Origin: DALYLB01 sp033763135
Lineage (GTDB): Bacteria > Acidobacteriota > Blastocatellia > RBC074
Assembly: GCA_033763135.1 (NCBI GenBank)
Contig: JANRKY010000019.1
Span: 1 to 26,719, forward strand
Length of the DNA stretch: 26,719 nt
Reading direction: 5' to 3'
The position numbers and the translations under genes are program-made. Position 1 is the stretch's first letter, and the number at the start of each line of letters is the position of its first letter. The notes beneath the pieces were generated by a model that was not told the DNA's origin, made no database searches, and worked only from the letters and a program-made list of their open reading frames with translations. This document shows positions 1-9,561 of this stretch, one piece after another.

Positions 1-162
1 CGCTTCCGGCTGAAGCCGGGACTACATGCAGGATCTCGATCATTTCCCGGGATTCCAGCGCTTCCGGCTGAAGCCGGGACTACATGCAGGATCTCGATCA
101 TTTCCCGGGATTCCAACGCTTCCGGCTGAAGCCGGGACTACATGCAGGATCTCGATCATTTC
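1..162. repeat. 58-bp direct repeat array, about 2.8 copies, cut by the window edge
   Basis: Units begin at 1, 59 and 117. The first two are nearly identical over 58 bp, and the third matches for about 46 bp before diverging at about 163. Each unit carries a small hairpin (CCGGC-TGAA-GCCGG) and a second palindrome, TCCCGGGA. There are no unique spacers, so this is not a CRISPR array. It resembles a tandem REP-type intergenic element. The array starts at the window edge and may extend further left. Confidence 0.85.
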
Positions 163-176
163 GCTGGAAATAATCA

Positions 177-206
177 TTGACCCTCGTTTCGCGGCTGCGG
201 TAGACT
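177..206 (+). promoter_or_regulatory. Candidate sigma70-type promoter for the FN3/beta-helix/CAP protein gene
   Basis: A -35 box TTGACC (177-182) and a -10 box TAGACT (201-206) are separated by 18 bp, just after the repeat array. The start codon at 329 would then have a leader of roughly 115 nt. The boxes match consensus at 5/6 and 4/6. This is a sequence match only. Confidence 0.45.
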
Positions 207-328
207 CGCGGCCGGTAGTACCCCCTGCGACCTTGCGAATCGTTTTTCCCTTCACGTTCACGACCTGCCCCGTTAATGTCCGGCTGCGGTATGCGGCCCG
301 TAATCTCGTTTAGGAAGGCACTTCAGTC

Positions 329-3478
<3,150 letters not shown>

Positions 3479-3484
3479 GCAGAC

Positions 3485-3510
3485 AGAAACGAACCCCGGG
3501 GTTCGTTTCT
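3485..3510. terminator. Perfect 26-bp palindrome between convergent genes, likely bidirectional terminator
   Basis: AGAAACGAACCCC is followed directly by its exact reverse complement, GGGGTTCGTTTCT. It sits 6 bp after the stop of the plus-strand gene and touches the stop codon of the minus-strand sulfotransferase gene. The GC-rich core with T-rich outer arms fits a terminator acting in both directions, although there is no long T-tract. Confidence 0.65.
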
Positions 3511-4292
3511 CAGGCGGAGTTGCGCAGATCGTCGAAGAGGCGCGCGCGGGCGATCTCGTACAGCTCCAGATCGACCGCGCAGAGCCGCTCGATCTTCTTT
3601 CGGACGGTCGCGTCCAGCCCGTCGCGGACTGGGCGGTTCTCGGTGACGTTCAGATAATAGTTCCTGAGGTCTTCCGGCGGCGCCCAGCCCTTTCGGCGGC
3701 AGGTGAGATCGACCGTCTCGGCGAAATGCTCCACACAGCCGACGACGTCGATCGTCGCCAGCCGCGAGATCGCAAGCTGTCGAAGCAGATCGTCTGAAAA
3801 ATCGGTCAGGAGATACGGCGTGGACTGCGCGAACTGGCGCGCCTGCGGATTCTCCAGCAGCGCGGCGCGCACCGGCTCCTCGGGACTCTCCAGAAACGCC
3901 TCGAACGGACGCTCCATGACGGCCTTCCAGAGCTGAAACAACGCCGCCACATCCGGGTCCGGATGAGAGACCTCGGGCGTGCGCTCGAACAACTCCTTCA
4001 GAAACTCATAGACCGAACAGAGTCGGTCGATCGGTTCGCGCATGACCGTCACGATGAAGGGATTCTTCAGGTGAAAGACCAGCTCATAGCCCGTATGGCC
4101 GGAGATCAACCGATATCGGTCCAGGTTCCGGATCGGCTGCTTTCGCACCGACTCCCAATAGGCGTCCCGGAGAATTTGCTCCTCCTCGAAATGGCTGCAC
4201 AAAAACGACATGAACGACGTTCCTGCCGCCTTCGGGATGTGAATGAAAAACGTCTGGCGCTCCTCGCCCGTCAAAAAAGAGAATCGATTCAT
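3510..4292 (-). CDS. Sulfotransferase family protein
   Basis: A 260-residue cytoplasmic protein with the hallmarks of PAPS-dependent sulfotransferases of the sulfotransfer_2/heparan-sulfate-like type. The 5'-phosphosulfate loop is FFIHIPKAAGTS (about 15-26, Lys21). A 3'-phosphate-binding segment reads VTVMREPIDRLCSVYEF (81-97, Arg85 and Ser93). The family transfers sulfate from PAPS to hydroxyl groups of glycans or other acceptors; the acceptor here cannot be told. GGAG lies 4 nt before the ATG. The gene starts only 41 bp downstream of the tRNA terminator at 4334-4377, and no promoter is evident in that gap, so it may depend on read-through or on a promoter within the hairpin. No sulfate-activation genes are nearby. 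Confidence 0.85.
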   Translation of the reverse strand: MNRFSFLTGEERQTFFIHIPKAAGTSFMSFLCSHFEEEQILRDAYWESVRKQPIRNLDRYRLISGHTGYELVFHLKNPFIVTVMREPIDRLCSVYEFLKELFERTPEVSHPDPDVAALFQLWKAVMERPFEAFLESPEEPVRAALLENPQARQFAQSTPYLLTDFSDDLLRQLAISRLATIDVVGCVEHFAETVDLTCRRKGWAPPEDLRNYYLNVTENRPVRDGLDATVRKKIERLCAVDLELYEIARARLFDDLRNSA

Positions 4293-4333
4293 CTCGCTCC
4301 ATTCCGATCCATTCTGTCCGATCTTGAAACGGC

Positions 4334-4377
4334 AAAAACGAAAGCCGCCAGTCGAGAGACTGACGGCTTTCGTTTTT
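4334..4377 (-). terminator. Strong rho-independent terminator behind the intron-bearing tRNA gene
   Basis: Read on the minus strand, a 20-bp stem (AAAAACGAAAGCCGTCAGTC pairing with its partner through a single G-U) closes on a TCTC loop and ends in TTTTT. It begins 3 nt after the tRNA discriminator base. The A-tract/T-tract flanks make it usable in both directions. Confidence 0.9.
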
Positions 4378-4380
4378 AGA

Positions 4381-4762
4381 TTGCGGGGGTAGGATTTGAA
4401 CCTACGACCTTTGGGTTATGCATCCCACTTCGACTTTCGCCGCCCGGCCAATGCCGGTTCGTGGTCTGGACTTTCTCTTCGCCCTCAGCCGAACTGTTAG
4501 GGCGCCTCCCATTAAGTCTCTACACCTTCTTTCAGCAATTGCTGAAAGCTTGGCTCGGGATTACCACTGCCAGAGGCTTCCCCGAATTTGAGAGGTGTTC
4601 GTATGCGAGTTTCCCCGCATACAGCCCAATGCGAAATCAACTTCCAAGCAAAATGAAACTCGCAGTTGTTTCATGCTTGTCGACATCTTGCATAAAGCAA
4701 TTTGCCGATTGTCAATTTCGCGGAATCGAGCCCAACGAGCTACCAGGCTGCTCCACCCCGCG
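4381..4762 (-). tRNA. Initiator tRNA-fMet (CAT) interrupted by a group I intron
   Basis: The two exons are 4729-4762 (34 nt, tRNA positions 1-33 with 17a) and 4381-4420 (40 nt, positions 34-73). Joined, they give a 74-nt cloverleaf with the loop CTCATAA. Initiator hallmarks are present: a C1-A72 mismatch at the acceptor end and three G-C pairs (GGG/CCC, 29-31/39-41) at the bottom of the anticodon stem. The D arm has the usual initiator form and the T arm is GTAGG-TTCAAAT-CCTAC. The 3' CCA is not encoded. The gene has a strong promoter at 4791-4819 and a terminator at 4334-4377. A short hairpin (TCGCTC/GAGCGA, about 4768-4784) precedes the 5' end of the tRNA. No intact initiator copy is seen in the window. 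Confidence 0.93.
4421..4728 (-). ncRNA. Group I intron (IC3-like) in the tRNA-fMet anticodon loop, 308 nt, no ORF
   Basis: The intron sits between U33 and C34. The upstream exon ends in U and the intron ends in G, as group I splicing requires. The core closely follows the Azoarcus tRNA-Ile intron as I recall it: TCAAATTCGG, CCGAGCCAAGCTT, AAGGTGTAGAGACT, AAAGTCCAG. Pairings visible on the minus strand: P3 CCTCTC/GGGAGG; P4 TCGGG/CCCGA; P6 extension CTTTCAGCA/TGCTGAAAG (4529-4548); P7 AGACT with AGTCC; P8 CGCCCT/AGGGCG; a P2-like hairpin GTATGCG/CGCATAC; P9 CCGGC/GCCGG; and a GAAA-capped hairpin near the 3' end. P1 may be exon GCU with guide GGC, a 3-bp helix with a U-G pair, as in Azoarcus. 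About 100 nt between P1 and the core are unassigned. No homing endonuclease is encoded. Confidence 0.92.
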
Positions 4763-4790
4763 TCAAATCGCTCTTAACGAGCGAAAGGTG

Positions 4791-4819
4791 ACTCTACTCG
4801 GGGCGCTTGCATTTGTCAA
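4791..4819 (-). promoter_or_regulatory. Sigma70 promoter of the tRNA-fMet gene
   Basis: On the minus strand, a perfect -35 TTGACA (4814-4819), a 17-bp spacer and a -10 TAGAGT (4791-4796). The mature tRNA begins 28 nt downstream, leaving a leader of about 20 nt. This is the best promoter match in the window. Confidence 0.85.
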
Positions 4820-4844
4820 CAGGCGGGCCGGGAATTTCCGTGGG

Positions 4845-5294
4845 TCAGTCGGTGGCGACGGCCTGCTGCTGGACGGGGTGACAGAGCTTGTCGAAGGCGG
4901 CGATCAGTTCCTTGGCGATCATCTGGGCGTCGCGGCCTTCGATCTGATAGCGTTCGAGCATATAGACGATCTTGCCGTTCTGGAGAAGGGCGATCGAGGG
5001 CGACGAGGGGGGATAGCCGGTGAAATAGCCGCGGGCGCGTTCGGTGGCGTCGATATCGGCGCCGGCGAAGACCGTGATGCTGCGGGTGGGGCGGCGGTCG
5101 TGCTGCAGGGCGAGCGCGATGCCGGGGCGGGCCTTGCCGGCGGCGCAACCGCAGACGGAGTTGACGATGACCATCAGCGTGCCGGTGGTCTGCTGGACGG
5201 CGGCATCGACGTCTTCGGGGCGGCGGGCCTCTTCGACGCCGAGGCGGGTGAGATCCTCACGCATCGGCTTGATCAATAACTCGGAATACGGCAT
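4845..5294 (-). CDS. BrxA/BrxB family bacilliredoxin (YphP/YqiW type)
   Basis: A 149-residue cytoplasmic thioredoxin-fold protein. The N-terminus MPYSELLIKPMREDLTRLG and the redox motif VNSVCGCAAG (Cys48-Gly-Cys50) are typical of bacilliredoxins, which remove bacillithiol or related low-molecular-weight thiols from mixed disulfides on proteins. In organisms without bacillithiol the substrate is less clear. A longer frame begins at 5315, but AAGGAG lies inside that extension, 9 nt before the ATG at 5294, so the shorter start is preferred. The gene ends about 80 bp before the tRNA-fMet gene on the same strand. It has no thiol-biosynthesis neighbours here. Confidence 0.9.
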   Translation of the reverse strand: MPYSELLIKPMREDLTRLGVEEARRPEDVDAAVQQTTGTLMVIVNSVCGCAAGKARPGIALALQHDRRPTRSITVFAGADIDATERARGYFTGYPPSSPSIALLQNGKIVYMLERYQIEGRDAQMIAKELIAAFDKLCHPVQQQAVATD

Positions 5295-5407
5295 AGGTGT
5301 TATCTCCTTGATCAACGAGGACAGGGTCGACGATGACGGTTCGGGGGCGACCCGCCCGGGGCCGCCCAGAGAGAGGTGGGGGATCCCAGGGTTCGATCGC
5401 GGCTATC

Positions 5408-5436
5408 TTCACTCTGCGTGTCAAGTGCGCTAGTAT
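5408..5436 (+). promoter_or_regulatory. Candidate promoter for the GMC oxidoreductase gene
   Basis: A -35-like TTCACT (5408-5413), a 17-bp spacer and a -10 TAGTAT (5431-5436), giving a leader of about 110 nt before the ATG at 5555. The opposite strand carries a TTGACA at 5419-5424 that could serve the divergent bacilliredoxin gene, but no good -10 follows it. Consensus match only. Confidence 0.4.
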
Positions 5437-5554
5437 GCGCGGCGACACAGAACTCGGATAGTAATCGCTTCTCAGAGATATCTCAAGTCCAATGTCCAGG
5501 CGGTGTTGACGCGGGTCGAGATCCGGCCTCGGACGAAGATTGGGTTTCGTGGCT

Positions 5555-7198
5555 ATGCAGATCAAAAAGCAGACAAAAGTCTATGACGTTGTCGTGATCG
5601 GGTCCGGGGCCTCGGGCGGGATGGCGGCCTGGAACCTGACGCGGCGGGGGATCAATGTGCTGTTGCTGGACGCCGGCGAGCGGTTCGATCTGGCCGATTC
5701 CTGGATGGCGCTGCTGCCGTATGAGCGCCGGGAGCGATTGCAGCGGGGAGAGCGTCCGCCGCAGTTCTATCTGAGCGCGAAGGAGCAGCCGCTGCTGACG
5801 CCGCCGGGAAAGAGCTATTCGCTCTATCGGGTCTGGGGGCATGGCGGGAAGACCAATATCTGGGGGCGGGTGAGCCTGCGCTACTCCGACCTCGATTTCA
5901 AGGTGAATGACGGATACGGGATTCCGTGGCCGTTCGAGTACAAGGATCTCAAGCCGTATTACGACAAGGTCGATCAGTTGATCGGCGTGTGCGGCGGGGA
6001 CGACGATTCCGACTCGCTGCCGGGAAGCCGCTTTCATCAGCCGCCGCCGGCGATGCGTTGCGGCGAGTGGGCGCTGAAGCGCGCGGGCGAGCGAATCGGG
6101 CTGCCGATCGTTCGCGGTCGGCGCGCCAATCTGACGCGCCCGCTTCGCGGCCGGGCGGCCTGCCATTATTGCGGCGACTGCGGATCGGGATGCACGACCG
6201 GGAGCTTCTTCAACGCGGGACAGCATCTGCTGCCGGAGGCGGCGGCGACGGGGCGGTTGAAGGTCGTGAGCAACGCCGTCGTGGCCCGGATCACGGTCGA
6301 TCCGAAGACGGGCCGCGCGGACGGGGTGCAGTACTTTCACCGGCACACAAAGGTCGAACAGCGCGTCCGCGCGAAGGTCGTCGTGCTCGGCGCCTCCAGC
6401 GTCGATTCGACGCGCATTCTGCTCAATTCGAAATCGGCGATCTATCCGAACGGCATCGGCAACGTCTCCGGCGTCATCGGCAAATACTTCACCGAACAGT
6501 TTCGCTTTCACGTCACGGCCTTCATGCCGCACCTCTATGGGCGCGAAACGACGCACGACAGCGGCATCGGCGGCGAGCACATCTATCTGCGCCGGTATAA
6601 TCACAGCGACGGACGCAAGCGCGAGTACGCCCGCGGGTTCGGCATGCAGTTCTGGGGCAGCGGATGCCAGGCCGGCGCCGGATGGGCGCGCCAGCTGCCG
6701 GGCTTCGGCGGCGATTTCAAGAAAGAGGTGCTGAAACGCTATCCGGCCCTCGTTCAGCTTCATCCGTACGGCGAGATTCCGCCCCGCGAAGAGAATCGCA
6801 TCGAGGTCGATGAGACGCAGCTCGACGCCTATGGCGTGCCGCTTCCGCGCATCCACTTGAGCTATGCCGACAATGAGAAGAAGATGGCCGCGGAGATGTA
6901 CGACATGGTCGAGGCGCTGATGCACGCGGCGAAGGCGGAGCCCTCCGATTATCGGCGCGACCAGTGGGACGGGCCGGGATCGGCGATTCACGAGCACGGC
7001 ACATGCCGGATGGGGACCGATCCGAAGAATTCCGCCCTCAATGGATTCAACCAGATGCACGCGGTGCGGAATCTCTTTGTGGTGGACGGCAGTTCCTTCC
7101 CTTCGGCGACCGAAAAGAATCCGACGCTGACGATCCTCGCCGTTGCCTGGCGGGCGACCGACTATCTGGTCGAACAGATCAAGCGCGGGAATGTATGA
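5555..7198 (+). CDS. GMC family FAD-dependent oxidoreductase
   Basis: A 547-residue glucose-methanol-choline family flavoprotein that oxidises an alcohol or sugar substrate which cannot be identified here. The N-terminal dinucleotide fold DVVVIGSGASGGMAAWNL (11-28) binds FAD. The C-terminal catalytic block contains HGTCRMG (His481) and NPTLTILA (Asn522). A CHYCGDCGSGC cluster (Cys203, 206, 209, 213) resembles the cysteine-rich segment of the gluconate/glucose dehydrogenase subgroup, some members of which bind a 3Fe-4S cluster. No twin-arginine signal is visible, and no small subunit or cytochrome partner is adjacent. A TTG start at 5540 is possible; the ATG at 5555 is preferred because the fold begins just after it. 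The acyltransferase gene follows after 64 bp. Confidence 0.88.
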   Translation: MQIKKQTKVYDVVVIGSGASGGMAAWNLTRRGINVLLLDAGERFDLADSWMALLPYERRERLQRGERPPQFYLSAKEQPLLTPPGKSYSLYRVWGHGGKTNIWGRVSLRYSDLDFKVNDGYGIPWPFEYKDLKPYYDKVDQLIGVCGGDDDSDSLPGSRFHQPPPAMRCGEWALKRAGERIGLPIVRGRRANLTRPLRGRAACHYCGDCGSGCTTGSFFNAGQHLLPEAAATGRLKVVSNAVVARITVDPKTGRADGVQYFHRHTKVEQRVRAKVVVLGASSVDSTRILLNSKSAIYPNGIGNVSGVIGKYFTEQFRFHVTAFMPHLYGRETTHDSGIGGEHIYLRRYNHSDGRKREYARGFGMQFWGSGCQAGAGWARQLPGFGGDFKKEVLKRYPALVQLHPYGEIPPREENRIEVDETQLDAYGVPLPRIHLSYADNEKKMAAEMYDMVEALMHAAKAEPSDYRRDQWDGPGSAIHEHGTCRMGTDPKNSALNGFNQMHAVRNLFVVDGSSFPSATEKNPTLTILAVAWRATDYLVEQIKRGNV

Positions 7199-7262
7199 AT
7201 GGCGCGTCGCTCGTTCCGGGTTTCCTCTCGACCGCGGCGCCTGACCGGGACTGACATACGGA

Positions 7263-7934
7263 ATGGAAATTCTCTGGCTTTTCAATCTTTCGCGGCTGCT
7301 CGTTCTGTCGATCTGCCGGCTCTATTTTCGGATCGAGTACGATGGAGCGGACCGCGTGCCGGCCGCCGGGGCCATGATCCTGGCGCCGAATCACGTCAGT
7401 TATCTCGACCCGCTCTGGGTGTCGGCGCCGGTCACGCGTCCGCTGCGGTATATGACCTGGGATCGAATGATGCGGCTGCCGCTGCTCGGCCCGTTGATGA
7501 AGGCCTATGGCGCATTTCCGGTCAACGTCGAGAAGGGAGACCGCGGCGCCCTGCGCGCCTCGCTCGCGCAGCTTCGCGCGGGGGGCGGCCTGGTCGTCTT
7601 CCCGGAAGGCGCCCGCACGCGCACGGGCCGGATCCTGCCCTTCAAGGGCGGCGTCGTCCGGCTCGCCCTCGAAGCCCGCGTCCCGATCGTCCCCGTGACG
7701 ATCATCGGCGGCTATCGGGCCTTTTCGCCCCATCATCTCTTTCCGCGCCCCTGCAAGGTGCGCATCGTCTATCACGACCCGATTCATCTCGATGATTCGA
7801 TGACCCGGGAAGAGCTTCATCTGCAGGCCCAGCGACTCCACAACATCGTGGCCTCGGCGCTTCCGCCCGACGCCCTGCCCGCGGAGCCCGATTCCGCGGC
7901 CATCGAACCCGCCAACCCGGGGCAGGCCGTCTGA
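7263..7934 (+). CDS. plsC: 1-acyl-sn-glycerol-3-phosphate acyltransferase (PlsC-like)
   Basis: A 223-residue membrane-associated acyltransferase that would add the second acyl chain to lysophosphatidic acid in phospholipid synthesis. Block I is NHVSYLD (His44 to Asp49, the HX4D motif). Block III is FPEGARTRTG (113-122), close to the usual PEGTRS. A hydrophobic N-terminal segment (about 4-20) should anchor it in the inner membrane. The length matches short PlsC proteins. It lies 64 bp after the GMC gene on the same strand and could be co-transcribed. Related lysophospholipid or ornithine-lipid acyltransferases share these motifs, so the exact acceptor is not proven. Confidence 0.88.
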   Translation: MEILWLFNLSRLLVLSICRLYFRIEYDGADRVPAAGAMILAPNHVSYLDPLWVSAPVTRPLRYMTWDRMMRLPLLGPLMKAYGAFPVNVEKGDRGALRASLAQLRAGGGLVVFPEGARTRTGRILPFKGGVVRLALEARVPIVPVTIIGGYRAFSPHHLFPRPCKVRIVYHDPIHLDDSMTREELHLQAQRLHNIVASALPPDALPAEPDSAAIEPANPGQAV

Positions 7935-8042
7935 AAAATTCTCCGCGAAACCCCCTAGCCCAAACGGCTGCCCGTGTGCTACATTGCCGGTCCGTTTTTG
8001 AGGACAGGTCAAAGAGGCCGGTCAGCCATCCGGCTCAATTTC

Positions 8043-8116
<74 letters not shown>

Positions 8117-8226
8117 TTTTCCTTTTTCATACTTTCCATACCTGTTCCCATATCTGAATGACGTGCGGCCCCGGACGCGCAAGGGCACTCTCCGCGGTGT
8201 TGCGATCACGCACGAGGGGAGACACG

Positions 8227-9021
8227 ATGATGGCCAGTGAGAATGGAGCGAGCGCCAGACGCGCGCAGGCGATTCTGGAGCAATTGCTGCAGCGGGGAGA
8301 CGTTGCGGTTGAACTGCTTGCGCAGCAGTTGGGCGTGACGGCGGCGACGATTCGGCGCGACTTGACGGCGCTTGAAAGGCAAGGTCTGCTCCGACGCACG
8401 CACGGCGGCGCCGCGCCAGTCACGCCGCTGCTGTACGAACCGTTTCGACACAACTCTTCGTTTCAGGAACAGGAAGCGATGTTTGCCGCCGAGAAGCGCC
8501 GCATTGGTCTGGCGGCGGCGGCGCTGGTCAAGGATGGCGATGTCGTCTCTCTCGGCGCGGGCACCACGGCGACCTGCGTCGCCCGGAGCCTTCGCCATCG
8601 TCGCAATCTGACGATTGTGACCAATGCAGTCAACATCGCCATGGAACTCAGTCACCAGGACAATCTACGCGTTTATGTGACGGGCGGCCGGCTGAGCGGC
8701 AGCTGGTTTGCGCTGGTGGGAGAGGCCGCGCTGGCCACGGCGAGAGAAACTTTCGTCGACAAGGCCTTTATCGGCGTGGACGGCATCCACGCCGAGTGTG
8801 GCCTGACTACGAATTATCCCGAGCAGGCGCCCATCCACCGTGTCCTTTTCAGTCAGGCCCGGCAGAAGATCGTCGTCGCCGATCATCGCAAACTCGGCGT
8901 CATCGGGACCTCGCTCATCGCGTCTGCGGCCGAGATTACGCTTCTGATCACCGACAAACGCGCGACGGAAAAACAGCTTTCTCCGTTTCTCAATCGCGGC
9001 ATTCGGGTCCATCGCGCCTGA
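8227..9021 (+). CDS. DeoR/GlpR family transcriptional regulator
   Basis: A 264-residue regulator. The N-terminal DeoR-type winged helix-turn-helix (about 12-65) includes LAQQLGVTAATIRRDLTALE and RRTHGG. The C-terminal DeoRC domain, which in this family senses a phosphorylated sugar, contains the expected LGAGTTATCVARSL, TNAVNIAMEL and VADHRKLG segments. The ATG at 8227 is preceded by GAGGGGAG at 5 nt, so the open frame upstream of it (from 8158) is not used. A near-perfect palindrome at 9258-9280 over a promoter, between this gene and the TonB-dependent receptor, is a likely binding site. The protein is therefore inferred to control the receptor and the GH43 gene in response to a sugar phosphate. 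Confidence 0.9.
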   Translation: MMASENGASARRAQAILEQLLQRGDVAVELLAQQLGVTAATIRRDLTALERQGLLRRTHGGAAPVTPLLYEPFRHNSSFQEQEAMFAAEKRRIGLAAAALVKDGDVVSLGAGTTATCVARSLRHRRNLTIVTNAVNIAMELSHQDNLRVYVTGGRLSGSWFALVGEAALATARETFVDKAFIGVDGIHAECGLTTNYPEQAPIHRVLFSQARQKIVVADHRKLGVIGTSLIASAAEITLLITDKRATEKQLSPFLNRGIRVHRA

Positions 9022-9247
9022 ACTCCGGGGATGCCGCTCCTGACCAGGATAACGCCCTGTTGCCGGGCCCGATGGAGATCGAAGCAACAGGCATTGAGCG
9101 TATCCGGCCCCTCCGGGGTTCGCACGCGCGCCCGCTTGCGTCTTGCGGCGAGGGCGAATTCCGTTTGAAAGGGCCTTCTCCGCAAGGCGCGCCCGCGCCC
9201 GCTTGATTTTCCGCGCGCAATTTCTGGGGAATTTTCTGCGGAATTTG

Positions 9248-9277
9248 TTGACATGTTGTTCGTTTATGGCGTAAATG
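9248..9277 (+). promoter_or_regulatory. Candidate promoter upstream of the TonB-dependent receptor gene
   Basis: A perfect -35 TTGACA at 9248-9253, with only a weak -10 (TAAATG, 9272-9277, 18-bp spacing). The spacer and the -10 are covered by the palindrome at 9258-9280, which is the position expected for repression. Confidence 0.4.
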
Positions 9278-9280
9278 AAC
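9258..9280. promoter_or_regulatory. Palindromic operator, probably of the adjacent DeoR-family regulator
   Basis: A 23-bp inverted repeat with half-sites GTTCGTTTA and TAAATGAAC around a 5-bp centre; each half differs from the other's complement at one base. The GTTCG...GAAC halves resemble operators recognised by GlpR-type regulators. It sits 237 bp after the regulator gene and overlaps the spacer and -10 of the candidate promoter. Confidence 0.65.
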
Positions 9281-9561
9281 ATAAATTTTATCATATGCTA
9301 TGAAATTCGACTTCATGATGCGAGAAATGAAAGACGCATCGGGAGCATAGAGGCGGGCAGAATAACCGTCGAGACCGAAAGCTGGGTAAGATCGACATCA
9401 GGCGCGGCGATCGCCGCGGGCAGTTACGGATTTGCTTCACAATGAGACGAGGAGAGCGTTCGCTGCGTCGGTGAATACCGTCGCGGCGGGCCGGGGCCAT
9501 TCCAGCAGGGCGCAGGCGCCATAGGCAGCGTCTGCCGCAGACTGACAAAAAGGAGACATCT

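Larger units (their letters stand above)
9022..9561. other. 540-bp intergenic region carrying operator, promoter and long leader
   Basis: The first 200 bp are GC-rich without a recognised gene. The segment 9215-9320 is sharply AT-rich and holds the TTGACA box, the palindromic operator and a second small inverted repeat, TCATA-N3-TATGA (about 9292-9304). The remaining 240 bp would be an untranslated leader of the receptor mRNA; no riboswitch class was recognised in it. AAAAAGGAG at the end is the ribosome binding site for the ATG at 9562. Confidence 0.55.

Noticed and set aside
1..162. Possible CRISPR array
   Set aside because: The 58-bp units are contiguous, with no unique spacers between repeats, and no cas genes are present.
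4381..4762. tmRNA (ssrA) or a degenerate tRNA with a long variable region
   Set aside because: There is no tag reading frame or tRNA-Ala-like end. Instead the flanks join into a normal initiator tRNA, and the insert has a group I core.
4461..5279. Open frame on the plus strand across the intron, tRNA exon and bacilliredoxin gene
   Set aside because: It covers structured RNA on the opposite strand and the antisense of a well-supported gene, and its Gly/Ala/Asp-rich translation has no family resemblance.
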